Part shown: in pieces, positions 1 through 7,447 of the stretch
Position numbering within the stretch: the first letter of the stretch is position 1
Layout of the letters: every line of letters starts with the position of its first letter
NCBI RefSeq assembly: GCF_009796785.1
Contig: NZ_CP047026.1
Location: 3,454,501-3,518,500, forward strand
DNA: 64,000 bases
DNA from: Polaribacter sp. L3A8
GTDB taxonomy: Bacteria > Bacteroidota > Bacteroidia > Flavobacteriales > Flavobacteriaceae
Reading direction: 5' to 3'
Made by a program: the position numbers and the translations under genes
The notes under the pieces: generated by a model
Told to the model about the DNA's origin: nothing
Seen by the model: the letters and a program-made list of their open reading frames with translations, nothing else
Databases searched by the model: none

Positions 1-18
1 TCTAATAAAAAAGAAGTA

Positions 19-393
19 TTACCAAAAATTATGGAAAGGAAAAATAAGATCAGACTTTCGATGTCTGATTAAAGTATTGTCTAAGTAGTTTTTATACTGT
101 TTAAACTTAGAATTGAAGTCTAATTTATTCGCATAAGAAATTGCAATAAAATCGTCTGAAGACAATTTAAAATTGGGTAAAGAAAATTCTACAAGTTCAG
201 AAATTGAGTTTTCTGATTGCTGTGTATGTGTATAAAAAACTTTAGAAGCAGTGGTAGAAAACGTTGCTTTTTCTGTATTTGTAAAAACGTTATGTGTACC
301 AAAATAAGGAAGTGTATTTGCCGAAAGATACATCCCAGAGCAATAAATTGCAATGAGTAGTATTACTTTAAATATCTGCTGCTTTTTCTTCAT
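19..393 (-). CDS. Hypothetical small exported protein
   Basis: I do not recognise this protein. The ATG at 393 is preferred over the longer reading from 426, because the protein then begins with a positively charged MKKKQQ followed by a hydrophobic stretch (roughly residues 7-25) like a signal peptide or membrane anchor. About 100 mature polar residues follow, with no Cys pairs or catalytic motif. The tail is basic and aromatic and ends in FHNFW. It is monocistronic as far as can be seen, with over 100 bases to the next gene upstream. It may be an exported or anchored lineage-specific protein; function unknown. Confidence 0.5.
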   Translation of the reverse strand: MKKKQQIFKVILLIAIYCSGMYLSANTLPYFGTHNVFTNTEKATFSTTASKVFYTHTQQSENSISELVEFSLPNFKLSSDDFIAISYANKLDFNSKFKQYKNYLDNTLIRHRKSDLIFPFHNFW

Positions 394-505
394 TATTTTT
401 TGGTCATATAACATACAACACTGCAAATTTAGTTTTTTTTACAATAGAACAAATTAAAAAGTTTATTTGTTATAAAATATTTAACTATTGTAAAATGAAA
501 CCAGA

Positions 506-739
506 TTACCCAACTTCACCTCGATGAGGTTTTAAGGCATCTCTATAAGTTTTCATATCTTTTTCATCAACAGTTATAAAAGCCGCAAACAACATTGGGT
601 TCTTTTCTTCAATATCAATTTCATGATAAATTAAGTTTTCTAGATCTGCAAATTCTTTTAAATGAATGGTATGATGTTTTGCTGTTTCTTGTGCATCAGG
701 ACCTCTAAAATCCCACAATAATTTTATTTTTCTACTCAA
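506..739 (-). CDS. Conserved hypothetical small protein (77 aa)
   Basis: A 77-residue soluble protein with no signal peptide or membrane segment. It has a WDFRGPDA segment near the N-terminus, a His-rich stretch (KHHTIHLKEF), and ends with KPHRGEVG. The mixed charge and conserved-looking aromatic and Gly residues suggest a real compact protein. It lies only 11 bases downstream of the thiamine pyrophosphokinase gene on the same strand, so the two are probably cotranscribed. I recall similar unassigned small proteins in flavobacteria but know no function; a link to thiamine metabolism would be inference from position only. Confidence 0.6.
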   Translation of the reverse strand: MSRKIKLLWDFRGPDAQETAKHHTIHLKEFADLENLIYHEIDIEEKNPMLFAAFITVDEKDMKTYRDALKPHRGEVG

Positions 740-750
740 TTTTTTTGTTT

Positions 751-1356
751 TTAATGGTTGATGAAAATGAATAATTCTCCGCTTTCAAAAGTAATTTTTA
801 TATTGTTTGCAATTGCTTTATTTCTTGTGCCAATTCTTTCTCCGAAAGTTAAATCTTCCTTGTCTAAATGATATTGCAATCCTACAGTACTAATATTTTT
901 AGCTTTAGGGAAAGGAACTAAAGAAATCGTTTTATCTATACAATTAGTAATATCAGTGCTTTTATCAGCTAAAAAATAACGACTATGATTATCAAAAAAA
1001 GTAAGGTTTAATTTGTTTTTCCACTGAATGGCAGTGTGCAGGTTTCCTAAAAAATGATCTTGTTCTTTTCCGCTTGCACCAAAAACATCAACGTTTTTAA
1101 AACCTTTATCGAAAAGGATTTTTAGCATTTTATCAAAATCTGTAAAATCTTGATTCGGAGTATGAATTACTTCAATGTTTTCTGGAATGTTTTCTATAGA
1201 ATCAAAATCTCCGCTAATAAAATTGGGCTTCATTTTATTCTTTTCTAAAAATTGATAAGCGCCATCAGTAGCACAAATAATTTCATATTCCTCTAAATTA
1301 GGAATTGCTTTTGGAGGTTCTCCGTTTAGAAGTAGAAAAACTTTTTTTGTATGCAT
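751..1356 (-). CDS. Thiamine pyrophosphokinase
   Basis: Converts thiamine and ATP to thiamine diphosphate and AMP in the cytosol. The ATG at 1356 gives about 201 residues beginning MHTKKVFLLLNGE; the longer reading from 1407 would run through a hairpin terminator. The N-terminal catalytic half shows CATDGAYQFL, ISGDFDSI and PNQDFTDFDK, matching the acidic metal/substrate motifs of the TPK family. FGASGKEQDHFLGNL follows, which is the usual GxxGxRxDH region. The C-terminal part is the beta-rich thiamine-binding domain. Length fits the family. The next gene downstream (77 aa) is 11 bases away. No TPP riboswitch was seen upstream. Confidence 0.88.
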   Translation of the reverse strand: MHTKKVFLLLNGEPPKAIPNLEEYEIICATDGAYQFLEKNKMKPNFISGDFDSIENIPENIEVIHTPNQDFTDFDKMLKILFDKGFKNVDVFGASGKEQDHFLGNLHTAIQWKNKLNLTFFDNHSRYFLADKSTDITNCIDKTISLVPFPKAKNISTVGLQYHLDKEDLTFGERIGTRNKAIANNIKITFESGELFIFINH

Positions 1357-1365
1357 AGAATGCAA

Positions 1366-1400
1366 AAATACCCATTTCAGAATTAATGAAATGGGTATTT
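1366..1400 (-). terminator. Rho-independent terminator after the ExbB-like gene
   Basis: Perfect inverted repeat TACCCATTTCA (1369-1379) and TGAAATGGGTA (1387-1397) with an A/T-rich tail. It lies between the stop of the 1420-1758 gene and the start of thiamine pyrophosphokinase on the minus strand, separating the two transcription units. Confidence 0.75.
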
Positions 1401-1419
1401 TAATCAAGTAATTTTTTAC

Positions 1420-1758
1420 TTATTCTTTTTTAATCCACGTAAGTGTAATAACTCCTAATCTACCAATAAGAAAAATGATAAAACCAAATATAGTTGGTGT
1501 AATTTCGCATTTTAACCCCCGTGCTAAAACTTGGTGAGATACATCGTTAGCGACTGCTATCATAGTAAACATTTGGTATAATCCTAGAAAAAGACCAAAA
1601 AAACCAAAAACAAGGGCAAATAAACTTATCGATTTAATAAGTTCTCTATTTTTTGTTGAGTTCGTTTTAAAACTTTTTGCGATTAGGAAAAGAGTTAAAA
1701 ATAAAAGAATAATTAAGGGAATCATAAATTGAATACCTCCTTCGATAATATATTTCAT
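1420..1758 (-). CDS. MotA/TolQ/ExbB-like small membrane protein
   Basis: A 112-residue integral membrane protein with three predicted helices, at about residues 10-28, 44-68 and 90-108. The middle segment FGFFGLFLGLYQMF followed by VSHQVLARGLKCEITPT and TIFGFIIFLI resembles the second and third helices of the MotA/TolQ/ExbB proton-channel family, where a Gly-rich helix is followed by a VSPxxLAxGIxxAL element. It is much shorter than TolQ or ExbB (about 200-230 aa), has no periplasmic domain, and has no ExbD/TolR partner beside it. It is probably a minimal relative; role unknown. Confidence 0.55.
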   Translation of the reverse strand: MKYIIEGGIQFMIPLIILLFLTLFLIAKSFKTNSTKNRELIKSISLFALVFGFFGLFLGLYQMFTMIAVANDVSHQVLARGLKCEITPTIFGFIIFLIGRLGVITLTWIKKE

Positions 1759-1964
1759 AGTATATGTTTTAAATTCATTTCAAAAATAGTAGGAATGTTT
1801 GTTCTTAAAATATAATTGAGGTGAATGAATCCTTTTTACTTGGTTTCTACAAAAAACAGGTAGTTTTAGTATAAAAAGTGTCAAATTTGCTTTTTAGAGA
1901 TTAAAATAAGTAATCCGTCGCTAATTGTCCTAAAAATTAAATCTTTATTTTTATTTTGTAACAT

Positions 1965-3008
1965 ATGCAAAAAGAACTGATTTTAGTCTTAAAAAAAATA
2001 CCCATACATTTTTTATGTTGGATGATTGTTTGGTTTTTCTTCAAAAGTTTTTTTAGTGTAGGTTCATCAAACAAAGCTTTTTTATTTTGGTTTTCTTCTC
2101 TTTTAAGTATTGTAACATTAATTATTGCGTATGTTTTTGTATATGATTTAATTCCTAAATATTTATTAAAAAAACAATATAAGAAATTTGTTCTTTATAC
2201 TATTTATTCAGGTGTTTTTGTTGCTGCAACTATTTTAATGATAGAAGTAGTGGGGTTTGTGTTTTATTTTAATTTAGAATTTAAAAAAATGCCAGCATTA
2301 ACTACAAATCCTGCTGTAATTTTGGTTTGTATTTTTTTTATTGTGATTTTGGCAAGCGGATTAAAAATATTAAAAAGTAATTATAAGTCTTTAGATGAAA
2401 AAAAGACTTTAGAAAATAAATTTTTACAAACTAAGTTAGAGTTAAAAGAACAAGAGTTAAAGTTCTTAAAAATGCAAATTCATCCACATTTTTTATTTAA
2501 CTCTTTAAACACAATTTACGGTTTTGCAATCGCTAAAGCGGATGAAGCACCAGAAATGATTTTAAAATTATCTAATTTGTTAGATTATATTTTATATCAA
2601 GTTGATAAACCTAAAGTACTTTTAATAGAAGAAGTAAATCATTTAGAAGATTATATTTCTTTAGAGAAAATGCGTTTTCACGATACTTTAAAAGTGAATT
2701 TCAATAAAGAGAAATTAAAGGTTTCTCTTCAAATACCACCAATGTTATTAATTCCTTTTGTAGAAAATAGTTTTAAGCATGGTTTTGCTGCTAACGGAAT
2801 TTTAAAAGTTGACATTCAACTTAAAGTTGATGCTAATTATTTGTTTTTTGAAATAGAAAATTCATCTAAAGAAAAAGAAGATATAAATGGCGGAATTGGT
2901 TTAGAGAATATTAAAACAAGACTAGAAATGTTATATCCGAAGAAACATCAACTAGAAATAATTGATAAAAAGGATGTATTTAAAGTATCTTTAAAAATTG
3001 AATTTTAA
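1965..3008 (+). CDS. LytS/YehU-type sensor histidine kinase
   Basis: Membrane sensor kinase of the His_kinase (PF06580) family. Four hydrophobic helices lie at about residues 12-32, 39-63, 75-102 and 116-135. A short coiled coil (about 143-168) follows, then the phosphoacceptor motif QIHPHFLFNSLN (171-182), with His175 the likely phosphorylated residue. The ATPase part has an N-box PFVENSFKHG (264-273) and a G-box GGIGLENIKTRL (309-320). No separate sensory domain is present, so sensing must be through the membrane part. The cognate regulator is very probably the LytTR protein starting at 3239, on the same strand after a 230-base spacer containing palindromic repeats. Confidence 0.9.
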   Translation: MQKELILVLKKIPIHFLCWMIVWFFFKSFFSVGSSNKAFLFWFSSLLSIVTLIIAYVFVYDLIPKYLLKKQYKKFVLYTIYSGVFVAATILMIEVVGFVFYFNLEFKKMPALTTNPAVILVCIFFIVILASGLKILKSNYKSLDEKKTLENKFLQTKLELKEQELKFLKMQIHPHFLFNSLNTIYGFAIAKADEAPEMILKLSNLLDYILYQVDKPKVLLIEEVNHLEDYISLEKMRFHDTLKVNFNKEKLKVSLQIPPMLLIPFVENSFKHGFAANGILKVDIQLKVDANYLFFEIENSSKEKEDINGGIGLENIKTRLEMLYPKKHQLEIIDKKDVFKVSLKIEF

Positions 3009-3012
3009 TAGA

Positions 3013-3194
3013 GATTGTCATTTCGACCTTTTGGGAGAAATCACATAAAGTAACTCAACATTGTGTTATCACTGTTATGCGACTTCTCTCGCTATTCGAA
3101 GTGACAATTCTTGTGGTTTTTGTGTATTTTAATTTATTATTACTCGCTTTTTTTTACCCAGTTTGTCATTTCGATAGAATGAGGTACGAATGAC
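3013..3194. repeat. Intergenic palindromic repeats of the GTCATTTCGA type
   Basis: Two imperfect palindromes fill the spacer between the kinase and its regulator. The first pairs ATTGTCATTTCGA (3015-3027) with TCGAAGTGACAAT (3098-3110), with one mismatch. The second pairs GTCATTTCG (3165-3173) with CGAATGAC (3187-3194). This composition is typical of dispersed intergenic repeats that I know from Flavobacteriia. They could fold in the mRNA and uncouple expression of the two genes; that is inference. Confidence 0.6.
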
Positions 3195-3238
3195 GAGAAA
3201 CCTTATGCTTTCTAATCTAAAAATAAATAGCTAAAAAA

Positions 3239-3961
3239 ATGAATACTATAAATTGTGTTATTGTTGATGACGAGCCAGTTGCAAGAAAAATTATAGAAAC
3301 TTTTGTGGCTAAAATTCCGAATTTAACTTTAGTAAAAAGTTGCAAAAACGCCATGGAAGCTTTCGAGATCGCAAATTCTAATAGCATAGATTTATTCTTT
3401 TTAGATATTAATATGCCAGACATTTCTGGTTTGTCTTTGACTAAATCAATAAACAAGAAGTCTAAAATTATTTTTACAACTGCTTACAGAGAATATGCTG
3501 TTGATGGTTTCGATTTGCAAGCGGTAGATTATTTACTAAAACCAATTGCATTCGATCGTTTTTTACAAGCGGTCAATAAGTTTTTTGAAACGCAAATTGT
3601 TATTGTGAAACAAGTGGATGTTGAGGAAGTGTCAGTAAAGAATGATTATATTTTTGTGCGTTCAGAACGTAAAATGGTAAAAGTTAATTTTGATGATATT
3701 TTATATGTTGAGAGTTTATCCGATTATATCAAAATTCACACAAAAGACATCGTTTTAGTAACTAGAGAAACGATTAGTAATTTAGAAATGAAATTGCCTT
3801 CTCAACAATTTTTAAGAATTCATAGGTCTTATATTATCAATTTAAGTAAGACAGATTCTTATACGAATGAATTTATTGAAATTGAAAAAAATGCAATTCC
3901 TATAAGTAGAACGTACAAAGAAAATGTACTTAAAAAGTTAAACGAAAATTCTTTGAAATAG
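3239..3961 (+). CDS. LytTR-family response regulator
   Basis: Two-domain transcription regulator of 240 residues. The receiver domain (1-120) has the acidic pair DDE at 10-12, phosphoacceptor Asp56 in FFLDINMP, a Thr near residue 80 (FTTAY) and Lys101 in LLKPIAF, so all catalytic residues are present. The C-terminal LytTR DNA-binding domain (about 135-236) shows VRSERKMVKV, ILYVESLSDYIKIHT, FLRIHRSYIINL and IPISRTYKENV, the family signature. It follows the LytS-type kinase and should be its partner. Targets are unknown; the mevalonate-pathway gene begins 28 bases downstream but has its own promoter-like box. Confidence 0.92.
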   Translation: MNTINCVIVDDEPVARKIIETFVAKIPNLTLVKSCKNAMEAFEIANSNSIDLFFLDINMPDISGLSLTKSINKKSKIIFTTAYREYAVDGFDLQAVDYLLKPIAFDRFLQAVNKFFETQIVIVKQVDVEEVSVKNDYIFVRSERKMVKVNFDDILYVESLSDYIKIHTKDIVLVTRETISNLEMKLPSQQFLRIHRSYIINLSKTDSYTNEFIEIEKNAIPISRTYKENVLKKLNENSLK

Positions 3962-3964
3962 TTT

Positions 3965-3972
3965 TATCTTTG
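3965..3972 (+). promoter_or_regulatory. Bacteroidetes -7 box (TATCTTTG) before mvaD
   Basis: TATCTTTG exactly fits the Bacteroidetes -7 consensus TAnnTTTG. It lies 17 bases before the TTG start of the decarboxylase gene. No clear -33 TTG was found 19 bases upstream, so this is a half-supported promoter overlapping the end of the regulator gene. Confidence 0.4.
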
Positions 3973-3989
3973 AGGTAAATTTTATACGT

Positions 3990-5087
3990 TTGGATACAGC
4001 ACAATTTATTTCAGAATCAAATAACAATTCAGTAGAAAAAGCAAGCTTTACGTGGCAAACACCAAGTAATATTGCGTTGGTAAAATATTGGGGAAAGAGT
4101 AATCCGCAAATACCAAAAAACGCTTCTATTAGTTTTACGTTAAACAATTGTCATACCATTACTACAATTGATTTTAAGCGTAAGCGTAATTCTGAACTTG
4201 ATTTAGAATCTGAAAAAGTAGATTTCGATTTGTTTTTTGAAGGAAAACAAAAAGATGCTTTTAAACCAAAAATTGCTGAATTCTTTACAAGAATACAAGA
4301 ATATTGTCCGTATATTTTTGACTATAAAATGATCATTAAATCAGAGAATTCTTTTCCGCATTCTAGTGGTATTGCTTCTTCCGCAAGCGGATTAAGTGCC
4401 ATTGCAATGTGTTTGATGAGTTTAGAGTCTGCCTTAAATCCTGATTTATCAGTAGAAGAAATTAATAAAAAAGCTTCTTTTTTAGCGCGTTTAGGTTCGG
4501 GTAGTGCCAGTAGAAGTATAGAAGGACCAATGGTTGTTTGGGGAAATCACCCAGAAATAGAAGGCAGTTCAGATTTGTTTGGTGTAAAATTTCCTTACAA
4601 ATTACATTCGGTTTTCGAGAATTATCAAGATGCAATTTTATTGGTTGACAAAGGCGAAAAGCAAGTTTCTAGTACGGTTGGCCATAATTTAATGCATGAG
4701 CATCCGTATGCAGAAAGTCGTTTTACACAGGCTAATGATAATTTATCAAAAATATCAGAGATTCTTAAAAACGGAGATATAAAAGCTTTTATCGGTTTGG
4801 TAGAAAGTGAAGCATTAACATTGCACGCAATGATGATGACAAGTAATCCGTATTTTATTTTGATGAAACCAAACACGTTAGAGATTATCAATAGTATTTG
4901 GGCATACAGAAATGAAAACGATAGCAATATTTGTTTTACGTTAGATGCTGGTGCAAACGTACATGTTTTGTATCCGGAGGATGAAAAAGAAACTGTAAAT
5001 CAATTTATAGAAAATAAGCTTTCTAAATACTGTCAGAAAAATCAGTATATTTATGACTCTGTGGGCTTTGGAGCCAAACAATTGTAA
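3990..5087 (+). CDS. mvaD: Diphosphomevalonate decarboxylase
   Basis: GHMP-superfamily enzyme that decarboxylates mevalonate diphosphate with ATP to give isopentenyl diphosphate, the last step of the classical mevalonate pathway. KYWGKSN (32-38) and the ATP-binding loop PHSSGIASSASGLSA (123-137) are hallmarks, followed by RLGSGSASRSIEGP (167-180) and a C-terminal LDAGANVHVLYP. Length (365 aa) is slightly above the usual 320-340, mostly from an N-terminal extension. The start is TTG at 3990, because no upstream in-frame ATG exists and conservation begins soon after. It heads a run with the MORN-like gene, a mevalonate kinase-like gene and a UbiA prenyltransferase. Confidence 0.93.
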   Translation: MDTAQFISESNNNSVEKASFTWQTPSNIALVKYWGKSNPQIPKNASISFTLNNCHTITTIDFKRKRNSELDLESEKVDFDLFFEGKQKDAFKPKIAEFFTRIQEYCPYIFDYKMIIKSENSFPHSSGIASSASGLSAIAMCLMSLESALNPDLSVEEINKKASFLARLGSGSASRSIEGPMVVWGNHPEIEGSSDLFGVKFPYKLHSVFENYQDAILLVDKGEKQVSSTVGHNLMHEHPYAESRFTQANDNLSKISEILKNGDIKAFIGLVESEALTLHAMMMTSNPYFILMKPNTLEIINSIWAYRNENDSNICFTLDAGANVHVLYPEDEKETVNQFIENKLSKYCQKNQYIYDSVGFGAKQL

Positions 5088-5112
5088 ATATCAGCATAAA
5101 AAATAATCTTAA

Positions 5113-5508
5113 ATGAAAACGTTTATCAAGTTTATAGCAATACTAATTTTTCTTTTTACGGTATCTGTATCAGCACAAAAAACCACTTGGTTAGATGTTG
5201 ATTTAAAAGAAACAAATCAGGCGAATTCTGTTTACTATAAAGTGATTTCTACAGATGCTAAAACAGTAAGTTATTTTTATAAAAGCGGAAAAACGTTTAG
5301 AAAAATAGGATATGTTAATGGTAGATTTGAAGGTGTTTTTTCTGAATTTTATGAAACAGGAGAGTTAAGAACTTCTGGAATGTATGAAAACGGATTAGAA
5401 GAAGGAGTTTGGAAAACCTATTATAAAAACGGAAAAAATAAAGAAAAAGGTAAATATGTAAGAGGAGAAAAGGTAGGAGTTTGGAAAACTTTTTACAAGA
5501 ATTTTTAA
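5113..5508 (+). CDS. Exported MORN/YwqK-like repeat protein
   Basis: A 131-residue protein with a clear signal peptide (MKTFIKFIAILIFLFTVSVSAQ, cleavage likely after about residue 21). The mature part carries at least three MORN-type repeats of the form G-x-W/F-x-x-[FY]-Y-x-x-G-x: FEGVFSEFYETGEL, EEGVWKTYYKNGKN and KVGVWKTFYKNF. Proteins of this type are often annotated as YwqK-family antitoxins, but with a signal peptide and no toxin partner that name is misleading here. It sits 25 bases after mvaD and about 54 before the kinase gene. A surface or periplasmic scaffold role is possible but not shown. Confidence 0.75.
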   Translation: MKTFIKFIAILIFLFTVSVSAQKTTWLDVDLKETNQANSVYYKVISTDAKTVSYFYKSGKTFRKIGYVNGRFEGVFSEFYETGELRTSGMYENGLEEGVWKTYYKNGKNKEKGKYVRGEKVGVWKTFYKNF

Positions 5509-5534
5509 TAGTACCACCTTAACATAATATGTTG

Positions 5535-5542
5535 TATTTTTG
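5535..5542 (+). promoter_or_regulatory. Bacteroidetes -7 box (TATTTTTG) before the mevalonate kinase gene
   Basis: TATTTTTG matches TAnnTTTG, 21 bases before the ATG at 5563. The expected -33 TTG is not present at the ideal N19 spacing, so the promoter call is tentative; it would allow the kinase-UbiA pair to be transcribed separately from mvaD. Confidence 0.35.
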
Positions 5543-5562
5543 CAGTACTATAAAAAAGAAAA

Positions 5563-6489
5563 ATGAAAGGACCATTGTTTTATGCTAAAATCCTTCTCTT
5601 CGGAGAATACGGAATCATCAAAGATTCTAAAGGTTTAGCAATTCCGTTTAACGCCTACCGAGGAGTTTTAAAAACTGATTCTAATTTATCTGGAAATCAT
5701 AAAGTTTCCAATCAAAATTTAGAACGCTTTTATAAACACTTATCTTTTTTAAAAACAGATTTAGTTTCTTTTAATTTAAAAGAATTAAAAAAGGATATAG
5801 ATAACGGTATGTATTTCGATTCATCAATACCACAAGGTTATGGTGTTGGTAGTTCTGGAGCTTTGGTGGCATCTATTTATGATAAGTATGCAGCTGATAA
5901 AATAACGGTATTAGAAAACCTAACAAGAGATAAGTTGTTAAAGTTAAAAGAAGTTTTTTCTTTAATGGAATCTTTTTTTCATGGTAAGAGTTCTGGTTTA
6001 GATCCTTTAAATAGTTACTTAAGTTTGCCTATTTTAATAAATTCTAAAACTAATATAGAGCCTGCAGGGATTCCTTCTCAAAAACAAGGAAAAGGTGCTG
6101 TTTTCTTATTAGATTCAGAACAAATAGGAGAAACCGAGCCAATGGTAAACATCTTTATGAATAAGATGAAGAACGAAGGGTTTAGAAAAATGATTAGCGA
6201 GGAGTTTGCAACAACAACAGACGCTTGTATTGAAGATTTTTTAGGCGGAAACGTAAAATCGTTATTTGGTAATGTAAAATCATTGTCTAAAATTGTTTTA
6301 AAGAACTTTAAACCGATGATTCCTGATGCTTTTCATAAAGTTTGGGAAAATGGAATTATCAGTAACGATTATTATTTGAAACTTTGTGGTTCTGGAGGTG
6401 GTGGTTATATTTTAGGTTTTACAGAAGATTATGAGAAAGCTCAAATAAGTCTTAAAAATTACAAGTTAGAGTTGGTTTATAGATTCTAG
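5563..6489 (+). CDS. Mevalonate kinase-like GHMP kinase
   Basis: Phosphorylates mevalonate (most likely) in the pathway to isopentenyl diphosphate. The 308 residues show the N-terminal KILLFGEYGI element, the Gly/Ser-rich GHMP ATP loop PQGYGVGSSGALVAS (about 90-104), FFHGKSSGLDPLNSYL with the catalytic Asp, and the C-terminal LCGSGGGGYILGF. It is typical in length for bacterial mevalonate kinases. Flanking mvaD and a prenyltransferase support the mevalonate assignment over other GHMP kinases such as phosphomevalonate kinase, which cannot be excluded by motifs alone. The next gene begins 4 bases after its stop, so the two are translationally close. Confidence 0.83.
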   Translation: MKGPLFYAKILLFGEYGIIKDSKGLAIPFNAYRGVLKTDSNLSGNHKVSNQNLERFYKHLSFLKTDLVSFNLKELKKDIDNGMYFDSSIPQGYGVGSSGALVASIYDKYAADKITVLENLTRDKLLKLKEVFSLMESFFHGKSSGLDPLNSYLSLPILINSKTNIEPAGIPSQKQGKGAVFLLDSEQIGETEPMVNIFMNKMKNEGFRKMISEEFATTTDACIEDFLGGNVKSLFGNVKSLSKIVLKNFKPMIPDAFHKVWENGIISNDYYLKLCGSGGGGYILGFTEDYEKAQISLKNYKLELVYRF

Positions 6490-6493
6490 TTTT

Positions 6494-7411
6494 ATGCCCA
6501 GTTTTAAAGCAAAAAGATTCCTTTTTAAACTTTTTAGTTTAGTTTCAGTTATAAGAGGCTACAATATTCTTGTTTTAGTTTTAGCACAATACTTAGCGGC
6601 TATTTTTATTTTTTCACCTAAAAACACACTTAGAAGTGTTGTTTTTGATGTAGATTTATTATACATCGTTTTGGCAAGTATCTGTGTGGTTGCTGCAGGA
6701 TATATTATCAATAATTTTTATGATGCAAAAGTAGATAGAATCAATAGACCTTTAAAAACAGGCATTGATAATTATGTAAAGCAGTCTACCAAACTAAAAC
6801 TATATTTTACTTTAAATTTTTTAGGATTTATTTTTGGTCTTCTTATTTCTGGTAGGGCAGCTTTATTCTTTGCCATCTATATTTTTGCTATTTGGTTTTA
6901 TTCGCATAAGTTAAAAAAGTATCCTTTTACGGGTTTGGTTTCTGCCACTATACTTACAATTCTTCCTTTTTTTGCTGTATTTGTGTACTTTCAGAACTTT
7001 TCAAAAATAATTTTTGTGCATGCAATTTTTTTGTTTTTGGTAATTATGGTAAGGGAATTGCTAAAAGATTTACAGAACATGAAAGGGGCAATAGTGAATG
7101 ATTATGATACTTTTCCGGTGGTTTACGGAGAGCTGAAAACAAAACAGTTATCAATATTTTTATTGCTATTAACTTTGTTTCCTGTAGTTGTTTTGTTTAG
7201 TTATCCTGCGTTAAGTTATATGAGATATTATTTTTATTTTGCTTTAATTGTGTTGGTTTTTTTAGGGTTTTATCTTTGGAAATCTACAGAAACAAAACAA
7301 TATAGAATGATGCATAATGTTTTGAAAGTGTTGCTTTTAATAGGTGTTTTTTCTTTAATTTTTATTGATACCTCTCTAATTGTAGAAAAAGTAATAGACA
7401 GATTGAATTAA
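6494..7411 (+). CDS. UbiA-family prenyltransferase (GGGP geranylgeranyltransferase-like)
   Basis: Polytopic membrane enzyme of 305 residues with about eight or nine hydrophobic helices. The first Asp-rich motif NNFYDAKVDRINRP (73-86) fits the UbiA consensus NDxxDxxxDRxxRP, and the second is RELLKDLQNMKGA followed by NDYDTFPVVYG. In flavobacteria this gene is usually labelled geranylgeranylglycerol-phosphate geranylgeranyltransferase by similarity to the archaeal DGGGP synthase. It is tightly linked to the mevalonate kinase-like gene (4-base gap). The real acceptor could be glycerol phosphate, a quinone precursor or another aromatic or alcohol; MenA normally has a different context. Substrate unresolved. 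Confidence 0.82.
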   Translation: MPSFKAKRFLFKLFSLVSVIRGYNILVLVLAQYLAAIFIFSPKNTLRSVVFDVDLLYIVLASICVVAAGYIINNFYDAKVDRINRPLKTGIDNYVKQSTKLKLYFTLNFLGFIFGLLISGRAALFFAIYIFAIWFYSHKLKKYPFTGLVSATILTILPFFAVFVYFQNFSKIIFVHAIFLFLVIMVRELLKDLQNMKGAIVNDYDTFPVVYGELKTKQLSIFLLLLTLFPVVVLFSYPALSYMRYYFYFALIVLVFLGFYLWKSTETKQYRMMHNVLKVLLLIGVFSLIFIDTSLIVEKVIDRLN

Positions 7412-7432
7412 GGTTTTTTATGCGTATTTTTG
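7403..7432 (+). promoter_or_regulatory. Promoter for the RluB-like gene
   Basis: TTG at 7403-7405, exactly 19 bases, then TATTTTTG at 7425-7432, a full match to the Bacteroidetes -33/-7 arrangement. The -33 element overlaps the last codons of the UbiA gene, and the start codon follows 15 bases after the -7 box. Confidence 0.65.
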
Positions 7433-7447
7433 CAAAAATTTTAAGTA

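Noticed and set aside
1356..1420. A TPP riboswitch before thiamine pyrophosphokinase
   Set aside because: Only a simple hairpin terminator is present; no conserved THI-box sequences such as CUGAGA were seen.
5113..5508. A toxin-antitoxin module (YwqK-family antitoxin)
   Set aside because: The protein is exported and no toxin gene lies beside it; the name comes from repeat similarity only.
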